From Actinoplanes sp. TBRC 11911 (GTDB lineage Bacteria; Actinomycetota; Actinomycetes; Mycobacteriales; Micromonosporaceae), in contig NZ_JABBNC010000002.1 in assembly GCF_012933445.1 (NCBI RefSeq), positions 62,001 through 126,000 of the forward strand: a stretch of 64,000 bases of DNA. Reading direction: 5' to 3'. The position numbers and the translations under genes are program-made. Each line of letters opens with the position of its first letter. Positions within the stretch are counted from its first letter, which is position 1. Of this stretch, positions 38,458-46,164 are shown in pieces. The notes beneath the pieces were generated by a model, which was not told the origin of the DNA, searched no databases, and worked only from the letters and a program-made list of their open reading frames with translations.

Positions 38458-39057
38458 ATGGATGACACCTCTGGGCTGGTCGTCGGCGCGGACGGCCAGG
38501 CTCGCTGTTCGTGGGCGAGCAGCACGCCGGACTACATGGCCTATCACGACCACGAGTGGGGCAAGCCGGTGCTCGGCGACGACGCCCTGTTCGAGCGCAT
38601 GTCCCTGGAGGCGTTCCAGTCCGGCCTCGCCTGGATCACCATCCTGCGCAAGCGGCCGGCGTTCCGGGCCGCGTTCGCCGGCTTCGTCATCGAGAAGGTC
38701 GCGGCCTTCTCCGACACCGACCACGCCCGCCTGATGGCCGACGCCGGCATCGTCCGCAACCGCATGAAGGTCGACGCCACGCTGCACAACGCCCGCGTCG
38801 CCGCCGACCTGCCGGACGGCCTGGCCGGGCTGCTCTGGTCGTACGCGCCGGATCCGACCCCGCCGCGCCCGGCCGCCCGCGCCGACGTCCCGGCGCTCAC
38901 CCCCGAGTCCACGGCCATGGCCAAAGATCTCAAGAAGCGCGGATTCAAATTCGTCGGGCCCACCACGGCGTACGCGTTGATGCAGGCCACCGGCATGGTC
39001 GACGACCACTTGGCGGGTTGCTGGGTCCCGCCGCACAAACGTCCGGCCACCCCGTGA
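38458..39057 (+). CDS. tag: DNA-3-methyladenine glycosylase I
   Basis: Base-excision repair enzyme removing 3-methyladenine, 199 residues. Typical blocks: CSWASSTPDYMAYHDHEWGKPV, FERMSLEAFQSGLAWITILRKR, VRNRMKVDATLHNA and KKRGFKFVGPTTAYALMQATGMVDDH, with Zn-binding Cys/His residues at both ends. ATG 38458 (TAAGGT seven bases before it) is preferred over ATG 38428. The adjacent SRPBCC gene is unrelated in function. Confidence 0.93.
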   Translation: MDDTSGLVVGADGQARCSWASSTPDYMAYHDHEWGKPVLGDDALFERMSLEAFQSGLAWITILRKRPAFRAAFAGFVIEKVAAFSDTDHARLMADAGIVRNRMKVDATLHNARVAADLPDGLAGLLWSYAPDPTPPRPAARADVPALTPESTAMAKDLKKRGFKFVGPTTAYALMQATGMVDDHLAGCWVPPHKRPATP

Positions 39058-39061
39058 TGAG

Positions 39062-39622
39062 ATGAACGGCATGGCAGGTTGGGCGGTGATCATCCCGGCG
39101 GATCAATGGGCGACCGAGCGGCTGTACCACCACGACTCGGTGACAATCGACGTCGGCGCGGGCACGCTGGCGCCCGACGACGAGGTGCTGGTCGTCGCCG
39201 ACGGCGGCGTGGTGGCGCTGGCCCGGGCCGCGAAGGTCGACGATGATCGGCTCGTCCTGACCTACCTGCGGCGTGCCTTCGACGCCCCGGTGCCGGCCGA
39301 GGCGTTGGCGCTCGGCACGGCTCCGGGCGTGCTGCCGGTCGATCCGTCGGTGTTCCGCGCGGTGGCCGCCCGCGTCGGCGGGGAGCCGCCGCTCGCCGGG
39401 CGCACCGAGTGGCTGGTCAGCGTGGCCCTGCCGATCGAGGCGGGCACCCCGGCCGAGGCTGTCCGGCAGTTCTGGTCGCACGTACGCGAGATGGGGCCGG
39501 CCGAGCTTCCGACCTACGTCTGGCCGTCCGGCGACGAGCTGGCGATGCAGGTCTTCGTCCTGGGCGAGGAAGCCAACCAGGACCCTGAGGAGGAAGACGA
39601 AGAAGCGGAAGAGGAGGACTGA
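39062..39622 (+). CDS. Hypothetical protein with acidic tail
   Basis: 186 residues (183 from the second ATG at 39071). It starts MAGWAVIIPADQWATERLYHH followed by beta-rich segments (EVLVVADGGVVALARAAKV) that recall EVE/PUA-like folds, and ends with a very acidic tail (DPEEEDEEAEEED). No catalytic motif recognised. It begins five bases after tag and may be co-transcribed. Function unknown. Confidence 0.6.
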   Translation: MNGMAGWAVIIPADQWATERLYHHDSVTIDVGAGTLAPDDEVLVVADGGVVALARAAKVDDDRLVLTYLRRAFDAPVPAEALALGTAPGVLPVDPSVFRAVAARVGGEPPLAGRTEWLVSVALPIEAGTPAEAVRQFWSHVREMGPAELPTYVWPSGDELAMQVFVLGEEANQDPEEEDEEAEEED

Positions 39623-39641
39623 GCCGGGCACGAAGCCCGGC
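39623..39641 (+). terminator. Terminator hairpin after the acidic-tail gene
   Basis: GCCGGGC (39623-39629) pairs with GCCCGGC (39635-39641) around ACGAA, starting at the stop codon. Confidence 0.6.
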
Positions 39642-39680
39642 GTCAGCGGCCCTGGCTGGCGGCCCTTTCCGGCGGCCCGG

Positions 39681-39731
39681 CTGGCTGCCCCGGCTTACTG
39701 GCTGCCCCGGCTTACTGGCTGCCCCGGCTTA
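39681..39731. repeat. 17-bp tandem repeat ending in the enoyl-CoA hydratase stop codon
   Basis: CTGGCTGCCCCGGCTTA occurs three times without change (39681, 39698, 39715). The TTA of the last copy is the TAA stop of the minus-strand gene. Confidence 0.95.
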
Positions 39732-40517
39732 TCTGCCTTCGAAGACGGGCTTCTGTTTGGCGACGAAGGCGCTCACCGCCGCCTTGTGGTCGCCGGTGCC
39801 GCCGCAGATCGCCTGCGCCTGCGCCTCGGCGGCCAGCGCGTCGGACAGCGTGCCGGCGTCCCCGATGGACAACTCTCGCTTGATCGCGCCGTAGGCCACC
39901 GTCGGCCCGGCGGCGAGGCGCGCGGCCAGTTCCTGGGCGGCCGGCAGCACCCGCTCGTCGTCCTCCTCGAGCCGGGAGAGCATCCCCATCCCGTACGCCT
40001 CCGGAGCCCGCACCGGTTCGGCCAGCATGAGCAGCTCCAACGCCCGGGCATGCCCGACGATCCGCGGCAGCGACCACGAGACCCCGCTGTCCCCGGCGAG
40101 CCCGACATTCGCGAACGCCATCAGGAACGACGTCTTCGGCCCCCCGATCCGGAAGTCGGCGAGCAGCGCGAACGACGCCCCCGCCCCGGCCGCCGTTCCG
40201 CGCACCGCGGCGACCACCGGCTTCGGCATGCTCGCTAATCGCTGCGCGATCGGGTTGTAGTGGATCCGCACCGTGTTCAGATCGGTCCGCCCCGACTCCA
40301 GATCCTCGGCGTGCTCGCGCAGATCCTGCCCGACGCAGAACGCCTTGCCCGCCCCGGCCAGCACGATCGCCCGGCACGATTTGTCCGTCTCGAGCGTGGC
40401 GAGCGTGTCGCGCAGCGCCTCCTTGAGGTCGACATCGAGCGCGTTCATCGCCTCGGGCCGGTTGAGCGTGAGCGTGACGACCGCATCGGTGCGGTCGACG
40501 AGCAGGCTGTCAGTCAT
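39729..40517 (-). CDS. Enoyl-CoA hydratase/isomerase family protein
   Basis: Crotonase-fold enzyme of 262 residues acting on acyl-CoA. Oxyanion-hole segments AGAGKAFCVGQDLRE and VRGTAAGAGASFALLADFRI; PAaG-like GDSGVSWSLPRIVG follows. The D in FANVGLAGDSG suggests the PaaG-like (epoxyphenylacetyl-CoA isomerase) branch, which fits the adjacent PaaX regulator. ATG 40517 overlaps the paaX stop by eight bases, so both form one operon. Exact substrate not shown. Confidence 0.85.
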   Translation of the reverse strand: MTDSLLVDRTDAVVTLTLNRPEAMNALDVDLKEALRDTLATLETDKSCRAIVLAGAGKAFCVGQDLREHAEDLESGRTDLNTVRIHYNPIAQRLASMPKPVVAAVRGTAAGAGASFALLADFRIGGPKTSFLMAFANVGLAGDSGVSWSLPRIVGHARALELLMLAEPVRAPEAYGMGMLSRLEEDDERVLPAAQELAARLAAGPTVAYGAIKRELSIGDAGTLSDALAAEAQAQAICGGTGDHKAAVSAFVAKQKPVFEGR

Positions 40518-41322
40518 TGGTCGAGAATCCCATACGGTTGCGACTCGCTGACTGTAGGCATCGCTCCACATAGCGGTCCGCGGCGGGCCGCAACCGGGCC
40601 GCGTGCCGGTCGAAGAACCCGGCCGCGCTCACCCCGGGCCAGCGCGGCGGCAGCAGCGAGGCCGGCAACTGCGGATCCCGGAACAGAAAGTTCCGCCAGG
40701 CGTGCACCAGCAGGAACCGGGCCGCGTACGCCTCCTCGTCGGTGCTCTTCGCATTCACCGACGTCACCACCGGCCGCAGGTCGGCCACGAAATCCTCGTA
40801 GGACCGGGCGAGCTCGGGCAGGTCCCAGGCGCGGCCCACGACGTCCGCGGCACCCGACGACCCCGCCGCGTGCCCGGCGCTGAACCGTTCGTAGCGCACC
40901 CGCGCGGCGGTCAGCACGGTGTCGACCTCGTCGGCGTGCCGCGGCGCCACCCACGCATGCTCACCCAGCGATCCGTAGCCCAGGAACGCCATCCGGCTCG
41001 CGTCCCGCTTGGTGAGCGGCGCGTGCAGCACGATCAGATCGAAGCGACCGTCCCATCCGGTGCGTCCGGTGCGATAGATCCGGGCCGCGGCCTCGTCCAG
41101 GCGGCGGGCGGCTTTCGGGGTGAGCAGATAGCCCGGCCCGGAGACGAGTCGCATAGGGTGCAGCCACCCTTGACGGACCATCCGGGACACCGCGGTGCGG
41201 ACCGCCGGAGGGGCGATGCCGAGCGGCGCCAACAGCTTGACCAGGGCGGCGACCGGTGCCCGGCCGCCCCGCGGGCGGAGGTAGTCACCGTACAGGTCGA
41301 AGAGTGCCGACCGCGCCTGCAT
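40510..41322 (-). CDS. paaX: PaaX family transcriptional regulator
   Basis: 270-residue GntR-like repressor: N-terminal winged helix (SALFDLYGDYLRPRGGRAPVAALVKLLAPLGIAPPAVRTAVSR region), a middle ferredoxin-like domain and a C-terminal DUF3602-like part (RFLLVHAWRNFLFRDPQLP, LLPPRWPG). PaaX proteins respond to phenylacetyl-CoA and repress phenylacetate catabolism. ATG 41322. The promoter carries an 8-bp inverted repeat (41333-41371), a likely operator. Confidence 0.85.
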   Translation of the reverse strand: MQARSALFDLYGDYLRPRGGRAPVAALVKLLAPLGIAPPAVRTAVSRMVRQGWLHPMRLVSGPGYLLTPKAARRLDEAAARIYRTGRTGWDGRFDLIVLHAPLTKRDASRMAFLGYGSLGEHAWVAPRHADEVDTVLTAARVRYERFSAGHAAGSSGAADVVGRAWDLPELARSYEDFVADLRPVVTSVNAKSTDEEAYAARFLLVHAWRNFLFRDPQLPASLLPPRWPGVSAAGFFDRHAARLRPAADRYVERCLQSASRNRMGFSTND

Positions 41323-41332
41323 GACCGCACAT

Positions 41333-41371
41333 TGTGACAGCCCAAAAGACGATATGCTAGACGCTGTCACA
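41333..41371. promoter_or_regulatory. Inverted repeat upstream of paaX (candidate operator)
   Basis: TGTGACAG (41333-41340) and CTGTCACA (41364-41371) form a perfect 8-bp inverted repeat with 23 bp between, enclosing A+T-rich promoter-like sequence (CATATC on the minus strand). It begins 11 bases upstream of the paaX start. Confidence 0.6.
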
Positions 41372-41580
41372 TCCGCCCGGGCTGGGTTTGGGTTCGCCGG
41401 TGTTCATCAGGGAAAATGTTTGATCGGCACGGTGGGCCGGGTCGCGGAAGACGCGCGAAGGCCCTTCGGCGGCCGGTCGGATACGAGGTACCACGTTACG
41501 TGGGGCTGAGCACGTGACGTTGAGGAAGTGGCTGTGGGGCAACCCACCGACACCCTGATGTGGGTCTGAGGGGAGACAAG

Positions 41581-41748
41581 ATGGCGGCGATGAAGCCGCG
41601 GACGGGCGATGGTCCGCTGGAGGTCACCAAGGAGGGTCGTGGCATCGTCATGCGCGTCCCGTTGGAAGGTGGTGGCCGTCTCGTCGTTGAGATGACTCCG
41701 GACGAGGCCAACGCGCTGGGTGACGCGTTGAAGGCGATCGCCGGCTGA
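41581..41748 (+). CDS. DUF3117 domain-containing protein
   Basis: 55-residue protein highly conserved across actinobacteria (MAAMKPRTGDGPLEVTKEGR, then GGGRLVVEMTPDEANALGDAL). Function unknown. ATG 41581 preceded by GGGGAGA. The 41372-41580 stretch upstream is a GC-rich promoter/leader with no ORF. Ends at a strong terminator. In M. tuberculosis a DUF3117 gene lies in the same general region as the sigE-htrA-tatB group. Confidence 0.9.
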   Translation: MAAMKPRTGDGPLEVTKEGRGIVMRVPLEGGGRLVVEMTPDEANALGDALKAIAG

Positions 41749-41760
41749 CGTTTCACGCGA

Positions 41761-41797
41761 GCCCGCCGGTACGGTACCGCCCGCACCGGCGGGCTTT
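41761..41797 (+). terminator. Terminator after the DUF3117 gene
   Basis: GCCCGCCGGT (41761-41770) pairs with ACCGGCGGGC (41785-41794), followed by TTT: a classical intrinsic terminator. Confidence 0.85.
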
Positions 41798-41830
41798 CCA
41801 TGTCTTCCGAAAAGGTCATCCTCCCGGGTG

Positions 41831-42565
41831 TCACCGTTTGACCGCGGTGAGCAGCCCGGCCCCGGACGGGACCACCGCCGGGATCCACTCCTCGGACTCA
41901 CGCACCGCGCGCACCGTCTCGCGGATGGTCAGCGTATCCACATCGCGGGCCGACGGATCGCTGATCCGGCCGTCGGCCATGATGCCGTTGACCGCCAGCA
42001 CCCCGCCCGGACGCAGCAGGCGCAGCGCCGCGTCGGTGCACGCGCCGATCTCGGTCGCGTCCGCGTCCACGAACACCATGTCGTAGACCCCGTCGGCCAG
42101 CCGGGGAAGCACGTCCAGCGCACGGCCCGTGATGATCCGGGTACGCGACGACGCGAAGCCCGCCTCGACGAAGATGCGCCGGGCGATGCGCTGATGCTCG
42201 TTCTCCACGTCGATCGTGGTGAGCACCCCGTCCGCACGCATGCCGCGCAGCAGCCAGGTGCCGCTGACGCCGGTCCCCGTACCGATCTCCACCACCGCCT
42301 TGGCATTGCCCGCGGCAGCGAGAAGACGCAGCACGGACCCGGCGCCCGGGGTGACGCTGTCGAGGCCGAGCTCCAGCGCGAGACTGCGGGCGGTCTGCAG
42401 AACGATGTCCTCGCTGGCGTACGCCTCGGCGAAATGCACCGACGGAGGCGGGCCGAACGGGCGGGCTGACGGGACGATGACGACCTCCGGGCAACGATCG
42501 GATGCGCGAGGAGGAACCCGCGCACATCGGATAAGAGAGTAGGCCGATGCTCTCTTGGGATGCAT
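41831..42565 (-). CDS. O-methyltransferase (class I SAM-dependent, COMT type)
   Basis: SAM-dependent O-methyltransferase of up to 244 residues, close to Rv1220c: EIGTGTGVSGTWLL (SAM loop), VLTTIDVENEHQRIAR, DMVFVDADATE and LLRPGGVLAVNGIM. The ATG at 42565 gives a 29-residue N-terminal excess over the family and has no ribosome site; GGAGG sits five bases before an in-frame ATC at 42478, which would give the family length. Either start is possible. Divergent from htrA, as in M. tuberculosis, but without sigE-rseA between them. Confidence 0.85.
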   Translation of the reverse strand: MHPKRASAYSLIRCARVPPRASDRCPEVVIVPSARPFGPPPSVHFAEAYASEDIVLQTARSLALELGLDSVTPGAGSVLRLLAAAGNAKAVVEIGTGTGVSGTWLLRGMRADGVLTTIDVENEHQRIARRIFVEAGFASSRTRIITGRALDVLPRLADGVYDMVFVDADATEIGACTDAALRLLRPGGVLAVNGIMADGRISDPSARDVDTLTIRETVRAVRESEEWIPAVVPSGAGLLTAVKR

Positions 42566-42670
42566 CGGGCCGTCGATGCATAAACGGGCCGGGCGAAGGC
42601 GCGGGTCGGGATCCGTGTCATTCTGGAGGGCGAGCGACGCTCATGACGGACCACGAGTGGAGGCACAGAC

Positions 42671-43960
42671 GTGACCGACGGCTGGAACGTTCGCCCGGCT
42701 TCCGCGAACCCGCCTCCCGGTCCCACGAGCCCGCCGTCCGGTCCGACCAGCCTGCCCGCCGGCCCGCCCGACCGTCAGGCCTGGTGGTCCGACGCCCTGG
42801 CCGACCCGTGGCGTGACCCGAACGCCCCGACCGCGGTCGTCATGCAGGCTCCCGAGACGACCGCCGCGCCGCAGCCGGAGCCGGTCGTCGATCCGAACGC
42901 GCCACGCCGCTCGCTCACCCCGGTCTTATTGATCTGCCTGATCACGGCGTTACTCGCCGGCGGCTTAGGCGGCACGCTGGGCTACCTGTTCGCGGTGCGC
43001 AGCGGCGTCGGCGGCGGCGCCGGCACCCAGTTGGGCGCCGCCAACGCCTCGGAGCCGCCGGCCGCGGCGAACCGGCCCGCCGACTCGCAGGCCGGGGTCG
43101 CGGAAAAGCTGCAGCCCAGCGTGGTGACGGTCCGCGTGACCGGCGCGATCGGCTCCGGGTTCGTGGTCTCCCGGGACGGCTACGTGATCACCAACGACCA
43201 CGTGGTGGAGGGCGCCGACGGCCGGATGTCCGTTTCGTTCAGCGACGGCTCCAGCGCCCAGGCGAGCCTGGTCGGGCGCGACCCGGAATCCGACATCGCG
43301 GTCATCAAGGTCTCGAAGAAGAATCTCACACCGGTCGCGCTCGGTAACTCCGACCAGGCTGCGGTCGGTGACCACGTGCTGGCGTTCGGTTCGCCGCTCG
43401 GTCTGACCAACACCGTCACCGAGGGCATCGTGAGCGCCCTCGACCGCACCATCCAGTCCGACGAGGGCGGCACCACCCGCTACTACGCGGCCATCCAGAC
43501 CGACGCCGCGGTCAACCAGGGCAACTCGGGTGGCCCGCTGGTCAACTCGGCCGGCCAGGTCATCGGCGTCAACTCGGTGATCCGCTCGGTGGGCGCACAG
43601 ACCGACGCGGGAAACATCGGCCTCGCCTTCGCCATCCCGATCAACCAGGCCAAGCGGCTCGCGACCGACATCATCGACCACGGCAAGGCCCGCCGTACGG
43701 TGATCGGCGCCGACGTGTCCATGGGCAACAGCACCACCGGGGCGCGGCTCCAGACGGTCCAGCCGTCCGGTCCGGCCGCGGCCGCCGGTCTCAAGGCCGG
43801 CGACGTGCTCACCAAGCTCGACGGTCACGCCATCGAGGACGGCACCGACCTGGTCGCTCTCGTCCGCAAGTACGCTCCCGGCACAGTGGTCGCGGTGCAG
43901 TACCGTCGCGGCAGCTCGACCGGCAACGCCTCGGTGACATTGGCGGCCGACTCCAACTGA
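42671..43960 (+). CDS. htrA: Membrane-anchored HtrA-type serine protease
   Basis: 429 residues. Cytosolic Pro-rich N-terminus (1-80), one membrane helix (about 82-108), a trypsin-like domain with H in VITNDHVVEG, D in DPESDIAVIKV and S in QGNSGGPLV, and a C-terminal PDZ domain (VQPSGPAAAAGLKAGDVLTKLDG). Degrades or refolds damaged envelope proteins outside the membrane. GTG 42671 with GGAGG eight bases upstream. Followed by tatB; the pair is conserved in actinobacteria. Confidence 0.95.
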   Translation: MTDGWNVRPASANPPPGPTSPPSGPTSLPAGPPDRQAWWSDALADPWRDPNAPTAVVMQAPETTAAPQPEPVVDPNAPRRSLTPVLLICLITALLAGGLGGTLGYLFAVRSGVGGGAGTQLGAANASEPPAAANRPADSQAGVAEKLQPSVVTVRVTGAIGSGFVVSRDGYVITNDHVVEGADGRMSVSFSDGSSAQASLVGRDPESDIAVIKVSKKNLTPVALGNSDQAAVGDHVLAFGSPLGLTNTVTEGIVSALDRTIQSDEGGTTRYYAAIQTDAAVNQGNSGGPLVNSAGQVIGVNSVIRSVGAQTDAGNIGLAFAIPINQAKRLATDIIDHGKARRTVIGADVSMGNSTTGARLQTVQPSGPAAAAGLKAGDVLTKLDGHAIEDGTDLVALVRKYAPGTVVAVQYRRGSSTGNASVTLAADSN

Positions 43961-44029
43961 TCGCTTGGCGGACTGCCGCCGGACAGATTGCGTGCGTAGT
44001 CTTGGGCGCGGACGCTAGGAGGCCGTCTC

Positions 44030-44446
44030 ATGTTCGAGAACCTGAACTGGTGGGAGATCGGTGCGCTGCTGATGCTGGCGCTGCTGATCTTCGGCGAGCG
44101 ACTGCCCAAGGTGATTGGCGACGGCCTGCGCATGCTGCGTGGCCTGCGCGCCATGGCGCAGAACGCGACGAGTGACCTGAGCCGTGAGCTCGGCACCGAC
44201 ATCCAGCTTCAGGATCTGCATCCGAAGGCGTTCATCCGCAAGCACCTGATCAGCGAAGAGGACGAGGCCGCGCTGCGCAAGCCGCTGCAGGGCCTGCTCG
44301 ACGACGTGAAACAGGACCTCAACGGCGTCAAGCAGGACCTGAGCGAGGTCGCGACCGCCGCCGACATCAAAAACCACACGGCGCCCTCCGTGTCGGCCGA
44401 GCAGCCGGCACGCAGGACGCCGTCGTTGGACTTGGACGCTACATAA
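44030..44446 (+). CDS. tatB: Sec-independent translocase protein TatB
   Basis: 138 residues: N-terminal membrane helix with hinge (WEIGALLMLALLIFGERLPKV), amphipathic helix (GDGLRMLRGLRAMAQ) and polar tail. Receptor component of the twin-arginine export pathway with TatC. AGGAGG lies seven bases before the ATG. Only 6 bp from the convergent mrp gene. tatA and tatC are not in the window. Confidence 0.93.
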   Translation: MFENLNWWEIGALLMLALLIFGERLPKVIGDGLRMLRGLRAMAQNATSDLSRELGTDIQLQDLHPKAFIRKHLISEEDEAALRKPLQGLLDDVKQDLNGVKQDLSEVATAADIKNHTAPSVSAEQPARRTPSLDLDAT

Positions 44447-44452
44447 GAGCGG

Positions 44453-45598
44453 TCAGTGCCGGGCGGCCACTGAGAGGCCGAGCGGCTTGCCGACCAGGGA
44501 CTCGCGCCGCACCGCCAGCCGGTCCGCCACCGCGTCGAGCGCCTTGGCCGCCGGAGCGTCCGCATCGGCCAGCACGATCGGCCGGCCCGCGTCGCCCGCC
44601 TCACGGACCCGGGTGTCCATCGGGATCTGCCCGAGCAGCGGCACCGAAGCGCCGATGGTCTGGGTCAGCGAGTCGGCAACGGTCTGACCGCCGCCCGCCC
44701 CGAAGACCTCCATCCGGCTGCCGTCCGGAAGCTCCAGCCACGACATGTTCTCCACGACGCCGACCAGGCGCTGGTGCGTCTGCAGCGCGATCGCCCCGGC
44801 CCGCTCGGCCACCTCGGCGGCCGCCGTCTGCGGGGTGGTGACCACCAGGATCTCCGCGTTCGGCAGGAGCTGGGCCAGCGAGATCGCCATGTCGCCGGTG
44901 CCCGGGGGCAGGTCGAGCAGCAGCACGTCCAGCTCGCCCCAGAACACGTCGGCCAGGAACTGCTGAAGCGCCCGGTGCAGCATCGGGCCACGCCACACCA
45001 CCGCAGCGTTACCCGCGGTGAACATCCCGATCGAGATCACCTTCACGCCGTGTGACTGCGGCGGCATGATCATGTCTTCGACCCGGGTGGGACGCCCGTC
45101 CACACCCAGCATCCGGGGCACCGAGTGGCCGTAGATGTCCGCGTCGACCACGCCGACCGACAAGCCCCTCTTCGCCAGGGACGCGGCCAGGTTGACCGTC
45201 ACACTCGATTTACCGACGCCACCCTTGCCACTCGCCACGGCGTACACCCTGGTGCGGGAGCCGGGCTGAGCGAAAGGAATGACCGGTTCGGCGGCACCGG
45301 AACCGCGCAGCTGGGTCTGCAGCGCCTTGCGCTGCTCCTCGGTCATCACGCCGAAATCGATGGTCACCGACTCGATCCCAGGGATCTTGGTGAGCGCGTC
45401 GGTGATGTCCACCGTCAGCTTGTCGCGCAGCGGGCAACCCGCGACGGTGAGTAAGAGCTCGACGTTGACCGCGCTTGTCGCGACGGTGAAGCCCTTGACC
45501 ATGCCGAGTTCGGTGATCGGGCGGCGGATCTCGGGGTCGTCGACCGTGGCCAGCGCGGTCTGGATCGCGTCCTCGAGAGTGGGGGCGGGAGCGGACAT
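44453..45598 (-). CDS. mrp: Mrp/ApbC family iron-sulfur cluster carrier ATPase
   Basis: 381 residues: an N-terminal MIP18/DUF59 domain (DPEIRRPITELGMV) and a ParA-like ATPase with deviant Walker A SGKGGVGKSSVTVNLA, VDADIYGHSVP and LLLDLPPGTGD. Carries Fe-S clusters to apoproteins. The CxxC of many Mrp proteins is not evident at the C-terminus. ATG 45598 has TAGAGT seven bases upstream and no Shine-Dalgarno (leaderless). Same neighbourhood as Rv1229c. Confidence 0.92.
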   Translation of the reverse strand: MSAPAPTLEDAIQTALATVDDPEIRRPITELGMVKGFTVATSAVNVELLLTVAGCPLRDKLTVDITDALTKIPGIESVTIDFGVMTEEQRKALQTQLRGSGAAEPVIPFAQPGSRTRVYAVASGKGGVGKSSVTVNLAASLAKRGLSVGVVDADIYGHSVPRMLGVDGRPTRVEDMIMPPQSHGVKVISIGMFTAGNAAVVWRGPMLHRALQQFLADVFWGELDVLLLDLPPGTGDMAISLAQLLPNAEILVVTTPQTAAAEVAERAGAIALQTHQRLVGVVENMSWLELPDGSRMEVFGAGGGQTVADSLTQTIGASVPLLGQIPMDTRVREAGDAGRPIVLADADAPAAKALDAVADRLAVRRESLVGKPLGLSVAARH

Positions 45599-45618
45599 GT
45601 GGCCCACTCTACGTCGAG

Positions 45619-46164
45619 TCAGGGACGGTCGTTTTCCCAGTCCTTGCGTTCCTCCTCCCACTCCGACCGGGCCCTTTTCTCCCGGCGCAGCGCCGCTTCG
45701 TCCAGCTCGTCGGCCAGCCGCGCCAGCTCGCTGCGCAGGAAGTCGCGGGTGGCCACCTCGCCCAGCGCGATCCGCAGCGACGCCAGCTCACGGGCCAGGA
45801 ACTCGGTGTCCGCCTTCTGCATCGCCGCGCGCCGGCGGTCCTCCTCCATCGCCAGGCGGTCACGGTCGGCCTGCCGGTTCTGCGCGAGCAGGATCAGCGG
45901 CGCCGCGTACGAGGCCTGCAGAGAAAGAATCAAGGTCAAGAACGTGAACGTGTACGGGTCGAAGCGCACGCCCTGGGGAGCGAGCGTGTTCCACCCGAAC
46001 CAAAACAGGATGACGATGGTCATCCAAACGATGAACTGGGCCGTGCCCATGAACCGGGCGATGTTCTCCGACCAGCGGCCGAACGTCTCCGCGTCGAAAT
46101 GCGGCAGCCGCACCCGGGCGCGCTCGACGGGCTGGTCCAGGCGGTCGCGGCGCGGCTCGGTCAC
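45619..46164 (-). CDS. DUF1003 membrane protein
   Basis: 181 residues with two membrane helices (FIVWMTIVILFWFGWNTL and FTFLTLILSLQASYAAPLILLA) and a highly charged coiled-coil C-terminus (residues 95-181). Equivalent to Rv1231c. GTG start overlaps the stop of the upstream MgtE-N/CBS gene by four bases (coupled). Function unknown; possibly tied to Mg2+ handling through its partner. Confidence 0.88.
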   Translation of the reverse strand: MTEPRRDRLDQPVERARVRLPHFDAETFGRWSENIARFMGTAQFIVWMTIVILFWFGWNTLAPQGVRFDPYTFTFLTLILSLQASYAAPLILLAQNRQADRDRLAMEEDRRRAAMQKADTEFLARELASLRIALGEVATRDFLRSELARLADELDEAALRREKRARSEWEEERKDWENDRP

